This document shows positions 24,398 through 36,749 of a stretch of DNA of 64,000 bases, piece by piece. Below the pieces are notes generated by a model that had not been told where the DNA came from, ran no database searches, and was given only the letters and a program-made list of their open reading frames with translations. The stretch is from Elymus sibiricus. Taxonomy: Eukaryota; Streptophyta; Magnoliopsida; Poales; Poaceae. The stretch spans positions 433,459,830 to 433,523,829 of the forward strand of contig CM077663.1 of NCBI GenBank assembly GCA_039707655.1. The letters are read 5' to 3'. Within the stretch, counting starts at the first letter, position 1. The number at the start of each line of letters is the position of its first letter. The translations under genes and the position numbers were made by a program.

Positions 24398-27231
24398 TTA
24401 CTGCTTGATCTTGTAATGGTATTCTCCTTTGGGATCTATGACCTGGTCGAGCAGAAATCCAACTATTTCCTCTTGAATTGCTCGTACGCGAGCCGTTGGT
24501 AGGAGCTGGCCCCGCATCTCCGTCAGTTATAAGAAGGAGATCAAGATGAATATATTAGTTGTGTGTATATATATTAGCTAGATCATGATAAAAAAATTAT
24601 GGATAGTGTTCTGGCAAACGTACCCAAAGATTTCTTTCGTTTCTGCTCGTTTCAGACGTGATCATGCGAATGTTCTCGCAAACGTAGTATGCGCATAAAC
24701 TATTCCCCTGCTCCTGCCTCATGCACTTTACGAGAATAAAATTCAATCAGGTAATAATTAATTAAGCATGATAATGGTATTGAAACTAGAATTAAAGAGA
24801 TGCACGGATGTAGCTAGCTAGTACTACTTAATTACCTTGGGTCGCACCCATGTCAGCTTTTGTTCCCAGTCGACTGGGACCAGTTTGACGAACTTGGCCC
24901 AAGCCCTGCCCGCCGGCAAAGAAAATGAATAAAGGAGTTATTAACTAGTTGATATCAGGAAATGAAGTAAAGAGGCCGACATAGTGCGATAATGATTGAA
25001 ATTACCTGTCGACCATCCCCCTCACGGTTGCGTATTCGGATGGATTCTTATATAGTGAGTCCAGTACTTCAACTTTTCCCTTGTCAACTTCAATGATTAA
25101 CAAGATCCAGTGGTAACTGCATGCGCACACGTTTTGTATAATTAAGCGGGCATGTGCATAACTCATCAACTACACTTATTAACATCTAGTAAGCAAAAAA
25201 TAGAATTTGTAGTACAAGATATAGTAACACTCACCCGAAGTTGTAAAGAAGTAGTATTTCTGGTTGGGTGTTTAGTTGCTTCAAAAACTCTAGCAGGAAT
25301 CTCTCCGTGTCTTTTCTCGAATATTCAGTTTCCCATATCGCCTGATTAACCGTATTTGTATTTGGGTCAATGAACCCAATGCCATAGCGTCCAGTTTTTT
25401 CATTTCATACATCTTCATTCTGCATAATACCATAGAAAAGAATATAGTGAGGATAATTACAGGTAATGAACGAGAGCACAGCTAGCTAGCTAGAGACTTA
25501 AATTACAGAAAGAAATCACTTACAGACAATAGCAACTGACGATAGATTTGTCGAGTGCGTCTTGATTGAATAACTGAAACAACTCTGAATAATGAATCCA
25601 TAAATCTTTTTTATGGAAGTAATGCTTTTTCTTGACTTTCACCATGAGGGACTCTTGATTGGTATTTGCTGTTTCTTGCATGTACCACGTATGCAAATTG
25701 TACAATCTCGTTAGTAGAAGCTTGACATCGTCAGGCTTGACCAGAGGTTTGCCGCGGACATATTGGTATTTTACTTCCTCCTCTGTAATCCCGAGGATTT
25801 CCTCAAGGCCTAGGAGTTGTTCAACAGTGACACCGGCCTCTTTAGCCTGCCTTTTATGATCGTCGGTTATTACCAGCCGATCGGCGGTACTCACAGGTGT
25901 TTGTACAATGAGCGGGGGGATCGATTGCACTGCCTGTTCTCCCAGCTGGGGAACACTTTTCCCGCTTTTTTTGCCAACTGCTTAGCTCGAGCTCGAGCTC
26001 GACTCCTTTTGTCCTGCAAAATATGACTTCTTGATAGACCGCACATAGTCGGAGTCCTTCTGATTGTCAGCCGGTCAAGCCATATCAATAAAGTGTTGTG
26101 AGACATGCTCAGGAACTTTCTCCTTTGGCGACGGGGGCGGTTTCGGTCCAAAATGGGCCTTCACTTTGGCATCCACTACGGTGTCGAGTTCCTCCTCAGT
26201 CAGGTGGTAAGGCAACTTCGGAAGAGGCTTGAGGTTTGGACCATATTTGAATTTCTTGCCTGTTGTACCGCTAGCCGTCGTAGCTGTGGCCTCTATCTTC
26301 CGCTGTTGCTTAGGCGACGGAGCACGCTGAGTCGGCCGAGACGGCAGACGCGGTGCCGGACTTGGAGGAGGAGGAGTCGGCTAACGCCGTGCTGGACTTG
26401 GAGGAGTCGGCTGACGCGGTGCCGGACTTGGAGGAGGAGGAGTTGGCTGACGCCGTGCCGGACTTGGAGGAGGAGTCAGCTGACGCGGTGCCGGACTTGG
26501 AGGAGGAGGAGTCGACTGACGCGGCGGCGGACTTGGAGGAGGAGGAGTCGGTGGCCTTGGAAAGACGATGCAATCTTTTTTCCATAGAATGATACGATGT
26601 ATGGCCTCTCCCAGTGTTCTCTCCTCATCACCTCCAAAAATGTCATGTTGTAGCTCGTAATATCCTGACATCACTTCATCAACCCCGACACGAGCATAGC
26701 CAGCTGGAATGGGATTGCAATGGAAGGTTGCTTCAGGGGGATTTGCTAAAGCATAGCCGTCCGCCACCTTCATGGATAAGTTCTTCACTTTCATGTGTAG
26801 CTCACAGTTAGTCCTGTCTTTGATATCATCCACAGGGTAGCTAGCTAGAAGTGCATCATCGATATCGGCCGGGGCGGAACCCACGCTGCTTCTCGGCATA
26901 GATGGGACGGTGCTATCCAATGCTGGATCGATCTGCTCATGCTGCCGCTGAGACGCCCTTTCCTGGCTGAGTGAGTCGATCTGCTCCTGCTGCCGCCTGA
27001 AAGCGCGTTCCAACTCCAGGTGCTTTGATTCTAGGCCTTCAAGGCGGAGTGCTTCCTCCTTCTTCTTCTGCTCCTCCTGCTTCTTCTTTCTCGCACGGCT
27101 TCTGTAGTCGTCGTTCCAATCCGCAAACCCCTCAAACCACAGAACAACGCCTTTGCCTCGTGTTCTTTCTGGGTGTTCAGGATTCTTCAAGGCGCGTGTA
27201 AGCTCGTCGTTCTCTCTGTTGGGCGTGAACA
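24398..27231 (-). pseudogene. CACTA gene, 3' part: coil, Pro-rich region and Ulp1-like protease
   Basis: This is the 3' part of the gene split by the copia insertion at 27232. From the break, minus strand: NRENDELTRALKNPEHPE, a Lys/Glu/Gln-rich coil, a proline-rich repeat region (26320-26565), then a region with stops and frame changes near 25940-26130. Exons of a C48 (Ulp1/SUMO-protease-like) domain follow, about 25520-25930, 25235-25400, 25004-25115, 24836-24905, 24624-24725 and a last one ending in TAA at 24398. Catalytic candidates are His in NYHWILL, Asp in VEVLDSLY and Cys in GNSLCAYYVCENIR, so the protease site itself looks preserved. Exon limits other than 24836-24905 and 24624-24725 are approximate. 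Such proteins are commonly associated with plant CACTA elements; their role there is not settled. Confidence 0.75.
26320..26565. repeat. Minisatellite coding a Pro-rich spacer
   Basis: About seven units of 30-36 bp, plus-strand core GACTTGGAGGAGGAGGAGTCGG. On the minus strand they encode TPPPPSPAPRQP-type repeats. Because units are multiples of 3, copy-number changes keep frame. Confidence 0.8.
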
Positions 27232-29037
27232 TGTTGGAAATATGCCCTAGAGGCAATAATAAATTGGTTATTATTATATTTCCTTGTTCATGATAATCGT
27301 TTATTATCCATGCTATAATTGTATTGATTGGAAACTCAAATACATGTGTGGGTACATAGACAACACTGTGTCCCTAGTATGCCTCTAGTTAACTAGCTCG
27401 TTGATCAAAAGATGGTGAAGGTTTCCTAGCCATGGACATAAGATGTCATTTGATAACGGGATCACATCATTAGGAGAATGATGTGATGGACAAGACCCAA
27501 ACTGTGAACGTAGCATATGATCGTGTTAGTTTATTGCTATTGTTTTCTGCATGTTAAGTATGTGTTCCTATGACCATGAGATCATGCAACTCACTGACAC
27601 CGGAGGAATACCTTGTGTGTATCAAACGTCGCAACGTAACTGGGTGACTATAAAGATGCTCTACAGGTATCTCCGATGGTGTCTGTTGAGTTGGCATGGA
27701 TCAAGACTGGGATTTGTTACTCCGTGTGACGGAGAGGTATCTCAGGGCCCACTCGGTAATACAACATCAGAACAAGCCTTGCAAGCAATGTGACTAAAGT
27801 GTTAGCCACGAGATCTTGTATTACGGAACGAGTAAAGAGACTTGCCAGTAACGAGATTGAACTAGGTATAGAGATACCGACGATCGAATCTCGGGCAAGT
27901 AACATACCGAAGGACAAAGGGAACAACATACGGGATTAATTGAATCCTTGACATAGAGGTTCAACCGATATAGATCTTCGTAGAATATGTAGGAACCAAT
28001 ATGGGCATCCAGGTACCGCTATTGGTTATTGGCCGTAGAGGTGTCTCGGTCATGTCTACATAGTTCTCGAACCCGCAGGGTCTGCACACTTAAGGTTCGG
28101 TGACGTTTCGGTAGAATTGAGTTATGCATGTTGGTGACCGAAGGTTGTTCGGAGTCCCGGATGAGATCCCGGACATCACGAGGAGCTCCGGAATGGTCCG
28201 GAGTTAAAGATTGATATATAGGAAGTCCCGTTTTGGCCACCGGAAAAGTTTCGGGTATTTCCGGTAGTGTACCGGGAGTGCCAAAGGGCCATCGGGTGGG
28301 GCCACCCATGCCGGGAGGCCACATGGGCCTAAGGGGGGTTGCACCAGCCCTTAGTGGTCTGGGAAAACCAGCCCTATAAGGCCCATGCGGCTAGGAAAGA
28401 GTGGGAAAGGAAAAACCCCAAGTAAAGGGAAGGAAAAACCAAATATGGAAGGTGTCCTATTTGGAGAAGGATTGGAGGTGGAGGAGTCCACCTCCTGTGG
28501 TTCGGCCGACCCTAAGGGGGAAACCCTAGGGAGCCAGCCCCCTCCCCCTCCCTCTTATATATACTTGAGGGGAGAAAGGGTCAAACACCCTAAGCCACGG
28601 TGCAACCCTCTCCCCCCCTGTCTATACAGTTTCCTCTAGTCTAGTTTTTGACGGTGCTTAGGCGAAGCCCTGTCGGAATAGCTCCACCACCACCACCACC
28701 ACGCCGTTGTGCTGGCGGAGAACTCATCTACCTCTCCGCTCTCTCTTGCTGGATCAAGAAGGCGGAGATCGTCATCAAGCTGTACGTGTGCTGAACGCGG
28801 AGGTGCCGTCCGTTCGGTGCTAGATCGGGACGGATCGTGATTGGATCGCGGGACGCTCGGTGATTTGGATCACGAAGACGTTCGACTACATCAACCGCGT
28901 TACTTAAACGCTTCCCGCTTAGCGATCTACAAGGGTATGTAGATTCACTCTCCCTCTCGTAGATTCTCATCACCATGGATAGATCCTGCGTGTGCGTAGG
29001 ATTTTTTTTTTTGTTTCCCATGCTACGTTACCCAACA
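27232..29037 (+). repeat. 5' LTR of the Angela-like element
   Basis: 1806 bp, TGTTGG...CAACA. A TATA box CTTATATATA lies at about 28554-28563 after a C-rich stretch. Short ORFs in it recur in the 3' LTR and are not genes. Confidence 0.95.
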
Positions 29038-29038
29038 G

Positions 29039-29051
29039 TGGCATCTGAGCC
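29039..29051 (+). promoter_or_regulatory. Primer-binding site of the Angela-like element
   Basis: TGGCATCTGAGCC one base after the LTR resembles the complement of the initiator Met-tRNA 3' end (TGGTATCAGAGC), with two differences. It primes minus-strand DNA synthesis in intact copies. Confidence 0.75.
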
Positions 29052-30295
29052 AGGTCTATGCGTAGATGAGATCTCGAGTAGAATACAAAAGAGTTGTGTG
29101 GGTGTTGATATTCAGATTGCTTCCTCCCTTGGTCTTTTCTTGTTTCGGCGGTATTGTGGGATGAAGCGGCTCGGACCAACATTACTCGTACGCTTACGAG
29201 AGACCGGTTCCTTCAACTGACATGTAACTTTCGTTGCATAAAGATGGCTAGCGGGTGTCTGTTTCTCCCACTTTAGTCGGATCGGATTTGACAAAGGCGG
29301 TCCTTGAGAAGGTTGAATAGCAATTTTTATATCACCGTTGTGGTTTTTGCGTAGGTAAGAATCGTTCTTGCTAGATACCCGTAGCAGCCACGTAAAACTT
29401 GCAACAACAATTAGAGGACGTCTAACTTGTTTTTGCAGGGTATGTTGTGACGTGATATGGCCAATTACATGATGAGATATATGTGATGTATGAGATGATC
29501 ATGTATTGTATAGAATATCACGACTTGCATGTCGATGAGTACGGCAACTGGCAGGAGCCATAGAGTTGTCTTTTATTATTTTCGCCGTTTTGCTTTACTT
29601 TATCGCTATGAGTTAGCAATAGTCGTGGAAGCAACAGTCGGCGCGACAACCTCATGGCGACACGTTGATGGAGATCAAGATGATGGAGATCATGGTGTCA
29701 TGCCGGTGACGATGGAGATCATGCCGGTGCTTTGGAGATGGAGATCAAAAGCACAAGTTCATGGCCATATCATGTCACTTATGAATTGCATGTGATGTTA
29801 ATCCTTTTATGCATCTTATTTTGCTTAGGACGACGGTAGCATTATAAGATGATCCCTCACTTAAATTTCAAGATAAATTGTGTTCTCCCCGAGTGTGCAC
29901 CGTTGCGAAAGTTTGTCCTTTCGAGACACCACGTGATGATCGGGTGTGATAGACTCTACGTTCACATACAACGGGTGCAAGCCAGTGTTGCACGTGCGGA
30001 ACACTCGGGTTAAACTTGACGAGCCTAGCATGTACAGACATGGCCTCGGAACACAAGAGACCGAAAGGTCAAACATGAGTCATATAGTAGATATGATCAA
30101 CATGAAGATGTTCACCATTGAAACCATCTCAACTCACGTGATGATCGGACTTGAGTTGGTGGATTTGGATCATGTTACACTCGAATGACCGGAGGGATGT
30201 CAATTTGAGTGGGAGTTTTTAAGTAATATGATTAACTAAACTCATTATCTTGAATAATAGTCTAAATTATCTTTGCAATATTTATGTTGTAGATC
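29052..30295 (+). other. Untranslated leader of the Angela-like element
   Basis: About 1.2 kb between the primer-binding site and gag. Non-coding in this family; would carry packaging and dimerisation signals. The ORFs here are short and lack motifs. Confidence 0.6.
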
Positions 30296-31237
30296 ATGGC
30301 TCGCGCAGTAGCATCCCTGAATTTTAATGCGTTCCTAGAGAAAGCTAAGTTGAAAGATGATGGAAGTAACTTTATGGACTGGGCCCGTAATCTAAGGATT
30401 ATCCTTACGGCTTCCTAGAAGGCTTATGTCCTTGATGCACCGCTTGGTGATCCACCCGCTCCAGCTGAGTCTGTAGACGTTGTGAACGCCTGGCAGGCTC
30501 GTTCTGATGATTACTCAATAGTTCAATGTGCAATATTGTATGGTTTAGAACCGGGACTTCAAAGACATTTTGAACGTCATGGAGCATATGAGATGTTCCA
30601 CGAGTTGAATTTTATCTTTCAGAAGAATGCCCGGATCGAGAGGTATGAGACCTCCGATAAGTTCTATACTTGCAAGATGGAGGAGAACGGGTCTGTTAGT
30701 GATCACATACTCAGAATGTCTGGGTACTCAACCCGTCTGGCTGAATTGGGGATGCCCCTTCCGCCAGAGGCTATCACTGACAGAGTTCTTCAATCATTGC
30801 CACCTAGCTACAAGAGCTTCGTGTTGAACTATAACATGCACGGGATGAACAAGTCAGTCGCCGAGCTGTTTGCGATGCTGAAAGCCGCTGAGTCTGAAAT
30901 TCAGAAGGAGCATCAAGTGTTGATGGTCAATAAAACCACTAGTTTCAAGAAAAATGGCAAGGGTAAGAAGGGTAAATCCAAGAAGAGTGGCAAAGCAGTT
31001 ACTCCTCCCGTGAAGAAACCCAAGGCTGGACCCAAACCAGAAACTGAGTGCTTTCATTGCAAGGGAACTGGTCACTGGAAGCGGAACTGCCCCAAGTATT
31101 TGGCTGACAAGAAGGCGGCCAACAACAAACAAGGTATATATGATATACATGTTATTGATGTGTACCTTACCAACTCTCGTTGTAGTGCCTGGGTATTTGA
31201 TACCGGTGCGGTTGCTCATATTTGCAACTCTAAATAG
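30296..31237 (+). pseudogene. copia gag and start of protease, with in-frame stops
   Basis: Structural Gag protein of the element, which forms the particle around its RNA. From the ATG at 30296 (MARAVASLNFNAF) the frame reads a Gag domain (FERHGAYEMFHELNFIF, YKSFVLNYNMHGMNKSV), a basic Lys/Gly stretch and the zinc knuckle CFHCKGTGHWKRNC, then the protease active site WVFDTGAVAHIC. A TAG at 30416-30418 breaks it at codon 41, and another TAG ends the frame at 31235-31237 just after the protease motif. The same frame then continues into integrase. Both stops are where CAG would be expected, i.e. C-to-T changes. Without readthrough only a 40-residue peptide could be made from this ATG. Confidence 0.9.
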
Positions 31238-32680
31238 GAACTGCGGAATAGACGGAGGCTGGCAAAGGACGAAGTGACGATGCGCGTGGGAAATGGTTCC
31301 AAGGTTGATGTGATCGCCGTCGGCACGCTCGCTCTTCGATTACCATCGGGATTAGTGATGAACCTGAATAAATGTTATTTGGTGCCTGCGTTAAGCATGA
31401 ACATTATATCTGGATCTTGTTTATTGCGAGACGGTTACTCATTTAAATCAGAGAATAATGGTTGTTCTATTTATATGGGTAATATCTTTTATGGTCATGC
31501 ACCCGATGTGAGGGGTTTATTCTTATTGAATCTCGATAGTAATGATACACATGTTTATAACATTGATGCCAAAAGATGTAGAATTGATAATGATAATACC
31601 ACTTGCTTGTGGCACTGCCGTTTAGGTCATATTGGCGTAAAACGCATGAGGAAGCTCCATACTGATGGACTTTTGGAGGCACTTGATTTTGAATCACTTG
31701 ACACATGTGAGCCATGCCTCATGGGCAAGATGACTAAGACGCTGTTCTCTGGAACAATGGAACGGGCAAGTGACTTGTTGGAAATCATACATACTGATGT
31801 ATGCGGTCCGATGAGCATTGAGGCGCCCGGTGGTTATCGTTACTTTCTCACCTTCACTGATGACTTAAGTAGATATGGGTATATTTACTTAATGAAACAC
31901 AAGTCTGAAACGTTTGAAAAGTTCAAGCAATTTCAGAGTGAAGTTGAGAATCATCATAACAAGAAGATTAAATTCCTACGATCTGATCGAGGAGGAGAAT
32001 ATCTGAGTTATGAGTTAGGCAGTCACTTAAGACAATGTGGAATTGTTTCACAACTAACACCGCCTGGAACACCACAGCGTAATGGTGTGTCCGAACGTCG
32101 TAATCGAACCTTATTGGATATGGTGCGATCTATGATGTCTCTTGCCGATTTGCCACTATCGTTTTGGGGTTATGCATTAGAGATAGCTGCATTCACTTTA
32201 AATAGGGCACCATCGAAATCCGTTGAGACGACGCCATATGAACTTTGGTTTGGCAAGAAGCCAAAGCTGTCGTTTCTTAAAGTTTGGGGATGTGATGCTT
32301 ATGTCAAAAAGCTTCAGCCTGAAAAGCTGGAACCCAAAGCGGAGAAATGCGTCTTCATAGGATACCCAAAAGAGACAGTTGGGTATACCTTCTACCTCAG
32401 ATCCGAGGGCAAAGTGTTTGTCGCTAAAAACGGAACATTTCTTGAGAAAGAGTTTCTCTCGAAAGAATTGAGTGGGAGGAAGATAGAACTTGATGAGGTT
32501 ATTGAACCTTTACTTCAACCTGAGAGTAGCACAGTACAGAAAGATGTTTCTGTAGAGCCTGCATCAGTTGAAGAGGAAGTTAATGATGATGATCATGAAC
32601 CTTCGAATCAAGTTGCTATCAACCTCGTAGGTCGACAAGGACGCGTACTGCTCCTGAGTGGTACGGCAACCCTGTCTTAG
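31238..32680 (+). pseudogene. copia integrase
   Basis: Integrase portion of the polyprotein, which inserts the DNA copy into the genome. In frame with gag. The zinc domain shows HCRLGHIGVKRMRKL and CEPCLMGKM; the catalytic core shows the D,D,E triad in HTDVCGP, LRSDRGGEY and NGVSERRNRT. The C-terminal part keeps WGCDAYVKK and KCVFIGYPKE. Near 32600-32640 the frame is lost by an indel: the family sequence (PEWYGNPVLEVM) continues in another frame, and the ORF runs to a stop at 32680. The catalytic residues themselves are intact. The ORF start ATG at 31274 is only the first Met after the stop, not a real initiation site. Confidence 0.92.
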
Positions 32681-34245
32681 AAGTCATGTTGTTAGACAAC
32701 GATGAACCTACGAGCTATGGAGAAGCAATGATGGGCCCGGATTCCGAGAAGTAATTAGAGGCCATGAAATCCGAGATGGGATCCATGTATGAAAACAAAG
32801 TATGGACTTTGGAAGTATTACCTGAAGGGCGTAAGGCCATTCAGAATAAATGGATCTTTAAGAGGAAGACGGACGCGGATGGTAATGTCACCGTCTATAA
32901 AGCTCGACTTGTGGCAAAGGGTTTTTCACAAGTTCCAGGAGTTGACTACGATGAGACCTTCTCACCCGTAGCGATGCTTAAGTCCGTCAGAATCATGTTA
33001 GCAATAGCTGCCTTTTTCGATTATGAAATTTGGCAGATGGATGTCAAAACAGCGTTCCTTAACGGTTTCCTTAAGGAAGAGTTGTATATGATGCAACCAG
33101 AAGGTTTTGTCGATCCAGAGAATGCTGACAAAGTTTGCAAACTCCAGCGATCCATTTATGGACTGGTGCAAGCATCTCGGAGTTGGAATCTTCGCTTTGA
33201 TGAGGTGATCAAAGCGTTCGAGTTTATACAAGTTTACGGAGAAGCTTGTATTTACAAGAAAGTGATTGGGAGCTCTATAGCGTTTCTAATATTATATGTG
33301 GATGACATATTACTGATTGGAAACAATATAGAAATGTTGGAAAGCGTGAAGGAATATTTGAACAAGAGTTTTTTAATGAAGGACCTAGGAGAAGCTGCTT
33401 TCATATTAGGCATCAAGATCTATAGAGATAGATCAAGACGCTTAATAGGACTTTCACAAAGCACATACCTTGATAAGATTTTGAAGAAGTTCAAAATGGA
33501 TCAGTCCAAGAAGGGGTTCTTGCCTGTTTTGCAAGGTGTGAAATTGAGTAAGACTCAATGCCCAGTGACTGCAGAAGATAGAGAAAAGATGAGTGTCGTC
33601 CCCTATGCTTCAGCCATAGGCTCTATCATGTATGCAATGCTGTGCACAAGACCCGATGTCAGCCTTGCCATAAGTATGGTCGGAAGGTTTCAAAGTGATC
33701 CAGGAATGGAACACTGGACGGCGGTCAAGAATATCCTGAAGTACCTGAAAAGGACTAAGGACATGTTTCTCGTTTATGGATGTGACCAAGAGCTCGTCGT
33801 AAAGGGTTACGTCGATGCAAGCTTTGACACTGATCCGGATGACTCTAAGTCGCAAACCGGATACGTATTTATTCTTAATGGGGGTGCGGTCAGCTGGTGC
33901 AGTTCCAAGCAAAGCGTGGTAGCTGATTCTACATGCGAAGCGGAGTACATCGCTGCCTCGGAGGCGGCGAAGGAAGGTGTCTGGATGAAGGAGTTCATGA
34001 CAGATCTTGGAGTAGTGCCTAGTGCACTAAACCCAATGACTCTGTTTTGTGATAACACTGGTGCCATTGCTCTAGCCAAGGAACCAAGATTTCACAAGAG
34101 GACCAGACACATAAAGCGACGCTTCAATTCCATCCGCGATTACATCAAGGAGGACGACATAAATATTTGCAAAGTACACACAGATCTGAATGTTGCAGAT
34201 CCGATGACTAAACCTCTTCCAAGGGCTAAACACGAACAACACTAG
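32681..34245 (+). pseudogene. copia reverse transcriptase and RNase H
   Basis: Polymerase end of the polyprotein. A TAA at about 32753 stands where the family has Trp before LEAMKSEM; after it the frame is open from 32764 to 34245. Motifs in order: NKWIFKRKTDADG, KARLVAKGFSQ, DYDETFSPVA, QMDVKTAFLNG, the polymerase site LYVDDILLIG, then the connection (ILKYLKRTKD) and RNase H: GYVDASFDTDPDDSKSQTGY, CEAEYIAASEAAKEGVW and LFCDNTGAI. It ends KPLPRAKHEQH. Domain order integrase before RT marks copia. All key residues are present, so disabling lies in the upstream breaks. The stop codon is followed by ~70 bp to the polypurine tract. Confidence 0.94.
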
Positions 34246-34317
34246 AACTGCATGGGTGTTCGATACATTACAATGTAAATCACATAGTGATGTGAGCTAG
34301 ATTATTGACTCTAGTGC

Positions 34318-34328
34318 AAGTGGGAGAC
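34318..34328 (+). promoter_or_regulatory. Polypurine tract of the Angela-like element
   Basis: AAGTGGGAGAC directly abuts the 3' LTR (TGTTGG at 34329) and would prime plus-strand DNA synthesis. Confidence 0.8.
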
Positions 34329-34712
34329 TGTTGGAAATATGCCCTAGAGGCAATAATAAATTGGTTATTATTATATTTCCTTGTTCGTGATAATCGTTTA
34401 TTATCCATGCTATAATTGTATTGATTGGAAACTCAAATACATGTGTGGGTACATAGACAACACTGTGTCCCTAGTATGCCTCTAGTTAACTAGCTCGTTG
34501 ATCAAAAGATGGTGAAGGTTTCCTAGCCATGGACATAAGATGTCATTTGATAACGGGATCACATCATTAGGAGAATGATGTGATGGACAAGACCCAAACT
34601 GTGAACGTAGCATATGATCGTGTTAGTTTATTGCTATTGTTTTCTGCATGTCAAGTATGTGTTCCTATGACCATGAGATCATGCAACTCACTGACACCGG
34701 AGGAATACCTTG
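34329..34712 (+). repeat. 3' LTR of the Angela-like element, first 384 bp
   Basis: Matches 27232-27615 with about two differences, then is cut by the second copia element. It resumes at 44254. Confidence 0.95.
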
Positions 34713-36064
34713 TGTAGGAGATATGCCCTAGAGGCAATAATAAATGTTATTGATTATCTCCCTGTTCATAATTAGGTTTATGTTCCATGCTATAACTGCA
34801 ATGATTCTCGAGTCTGCAAATAAAACGAGGCTTGGAGGGAAACTCATGTGCACGTGTGGGATAATAAACAGTAAAAAGTATTCCTAGTCAAGCCTCTATG
34901 ACTGGCTCAAGTATTGCATGATGATCCTGTTTTCCTGATCATGGGCATGACTATGCCGGCAATTTTGAGGGCACAATTGTTGGTAGAACACTTGTGTTGA
35001 ATCGACCCAAATTGATGTTATTCTATGAGATACATTCGTCATAAGTTAATGGTTAATAACACAGGAAGTTAATGTTTGCATAATTCCTTAGACCATGAGA
35101 GTATCGAGTTTCTTCATGCTTGCTTCATGAACTTTGGGGTTTGTTAAACGTCATCCGTAAATGGGTGGCTATTACGGCGGCTTACGGGTTCATGGAAAAG
35201 TATGTCAAGTAACTTGATAGCTCAAGATTGGGATTTGCTCCTCCGACGATGGAGAGATATCTCTGGGCCCTCTCGGTGTTACGGTATCCATCATCGTCTG
35301 GCCAGACACAAGGTGATTTGATCACAGGGATGCCGGAACACGGGAACGAGAAAAGAGAACAATACCGGCAACGAGGTAACTGGCATTGTGGACAAGTGTT
35401 GATCCACGAGGATGCCGATGTTTCTCACCTCGGGTATTTGTAACATATCGCGAAGCAACAGGAATAGCACACGGCAACTGGAGGTTCACTCGAATATTCA
35501 TTCGTGTGGGTATAGGGGTCAATATGGGTGTCCACGGCTCCGATGTTGATCATTGATCGGAAGGGGTTCCGGGTCATGTCTATGCTTCACCGAACCTATA
35601 GGGTCACACGCTTAAGGGTCATCTATCTGCTGAATACTAGACAGGGAGTCTGAGAGAAAAACACCGAAAAAGTTTCGGACGCCGGAAAAGTTTCGGACAG
35701 CGGAAAAGTTCCGCAGAGAGAGGTCACCGGATGAGTTTCGGTGAAACTGGAAAAGTTGTTTCAGGGGATACCATAAAGTCAAATTGGTCTTGGCACATGC
35801 CTGATAATTCTTGGAGGGTGCCAGAATCGTTCTGGAAACTTTTTGGAATTTTCTGGAATGAAAACCGGAAATGTTCCGGAGTTGCCGAAACCGCTTCAGA
35901 TGCTTTTCGCAGATGAAATCACTAAACCGGAATTGTTCCGGCTCGCGTTGAAAATTATTTTGGTGGGTACTAGAATTGTTCTAAGCCCACATGAATATTT
36001 TCAGTTCGATCAGACGCTGAAAAATGTCGTCGTGAATAGTGAAAGCACTTTTTGGATATTTTTG

Positions 36065-36135
36065 AGAAAGGCATATTCCTTTTGAGAAAGGGATATTCCA
36101 AAGGCATATTCCCTTTGAGAAAGGGATATTCCCCC
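36065..36135 (+). promoter_or_regulatory. TATA-proximal repeats GAGAAAGG(G/C)ATATTCC
   Basis: Four copies of a 15-24 bp word lie 10-80 bp before the TATA box at 36145; the same array is in the 3' LTR (43579-43649). Position suggests promoter function of the LTR; this is inference. Confidence 0.5.
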
Positions 36136-36376
36136 TTGGTTTTCCTATAAATAGGAGGTGAGTGGGCTGCCATCTCACACACTCTTGCTCTCATACACAA
36201 GCCATGCATGATCTGGCATTCTTCTCTCCCTCCCAGCGAAATAGTTTCGTAGAGCCGAAAGGCTGTCTGGGTTCCGGCAGGAACTAGTTCTGGACGGCGA
36301 AGCCCTGCTGGATAGATGACACCGTATGTGTGCAACTCTGTAGAGAGATCGTAGTTTCGGTCTTAGTTCGAGAGTG

Positions 36377-36528
36377 CCTCCCGAAGGGCTGTCCGTGTGA
36401 CCGTCCGAGTTTTGGAGGTCCTCCCGAAGGGCTGTCCGAGTGACAGTCCGAGTTTCGGAGGTCCTCCCGAAGGGCTGTCCGCGACACCGTCTGGGGGACT
36501 GTGCGACCGCCTCCCGGAGGGCTGTCCG
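36377..36528 (+). repeat. 43-bp tandem repeat in the LTR transcript leader
   Basis: CCTCCCGAAGGGCTGTCCG starts at 36377, 36420, 36463 and (with one change) 36510, i.e. periods 43, 43 and 47. It lies ~230 bp after the TATA box, so it is in the transcribed R/U5 part. Repeated in the 3' LTR from about 43891. Confidence 0.85.
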
Positions 36529-36735
36529 CGGGGCAGATGAGGGTATACATCCTCGCGGTTGGGAGGTTGTAAAATCCTAGCTGCGGGGATCTGCACCGCC
36601 GATCGTCATCGACTCTACTTCCGCTGCGCTACGAGTCGGTAACGAAATGATCAAACCTTGTATGCAGTCTCCATAGTGGTCCTGGGCTGGTGCGTAGGTC
36701 GGAAATTTTTTGTTTTCTGCTGCGTTCCCCAATAG

Positions 36736-36749
36736 TGGCATCAAGAGCC
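36736..36749 (+). promoter_or_regulatory. Primer-binding site of the second copia element
   Basis: TGGCATCAAGAGCC lies one base after the LTR, resembling the initiator Met-tRNA complement with an extra base. Confidence 0.7.

Larger units (their letters stand above)
34713..36734 (+). repeat. 5' LTR of the second copia element
   Basis: 2022 bp. Contains TATA (CTATAAATAG at 36145-36154), short GAAAGG-ATATTCC repeats just upstream of it, and four CCTCCCGAAGGGCTGTCCG repeats downstream. The end is CCCCAATA rather than the usual CAACA. Confidence 0.93.

Noticed and set aside
27232..27256. Extension of the CACTA minus-strand ORF into the LTR
   Set aside because: It starts from a TTG inside the copia LTR; the CACTA sequence ends at 27231.
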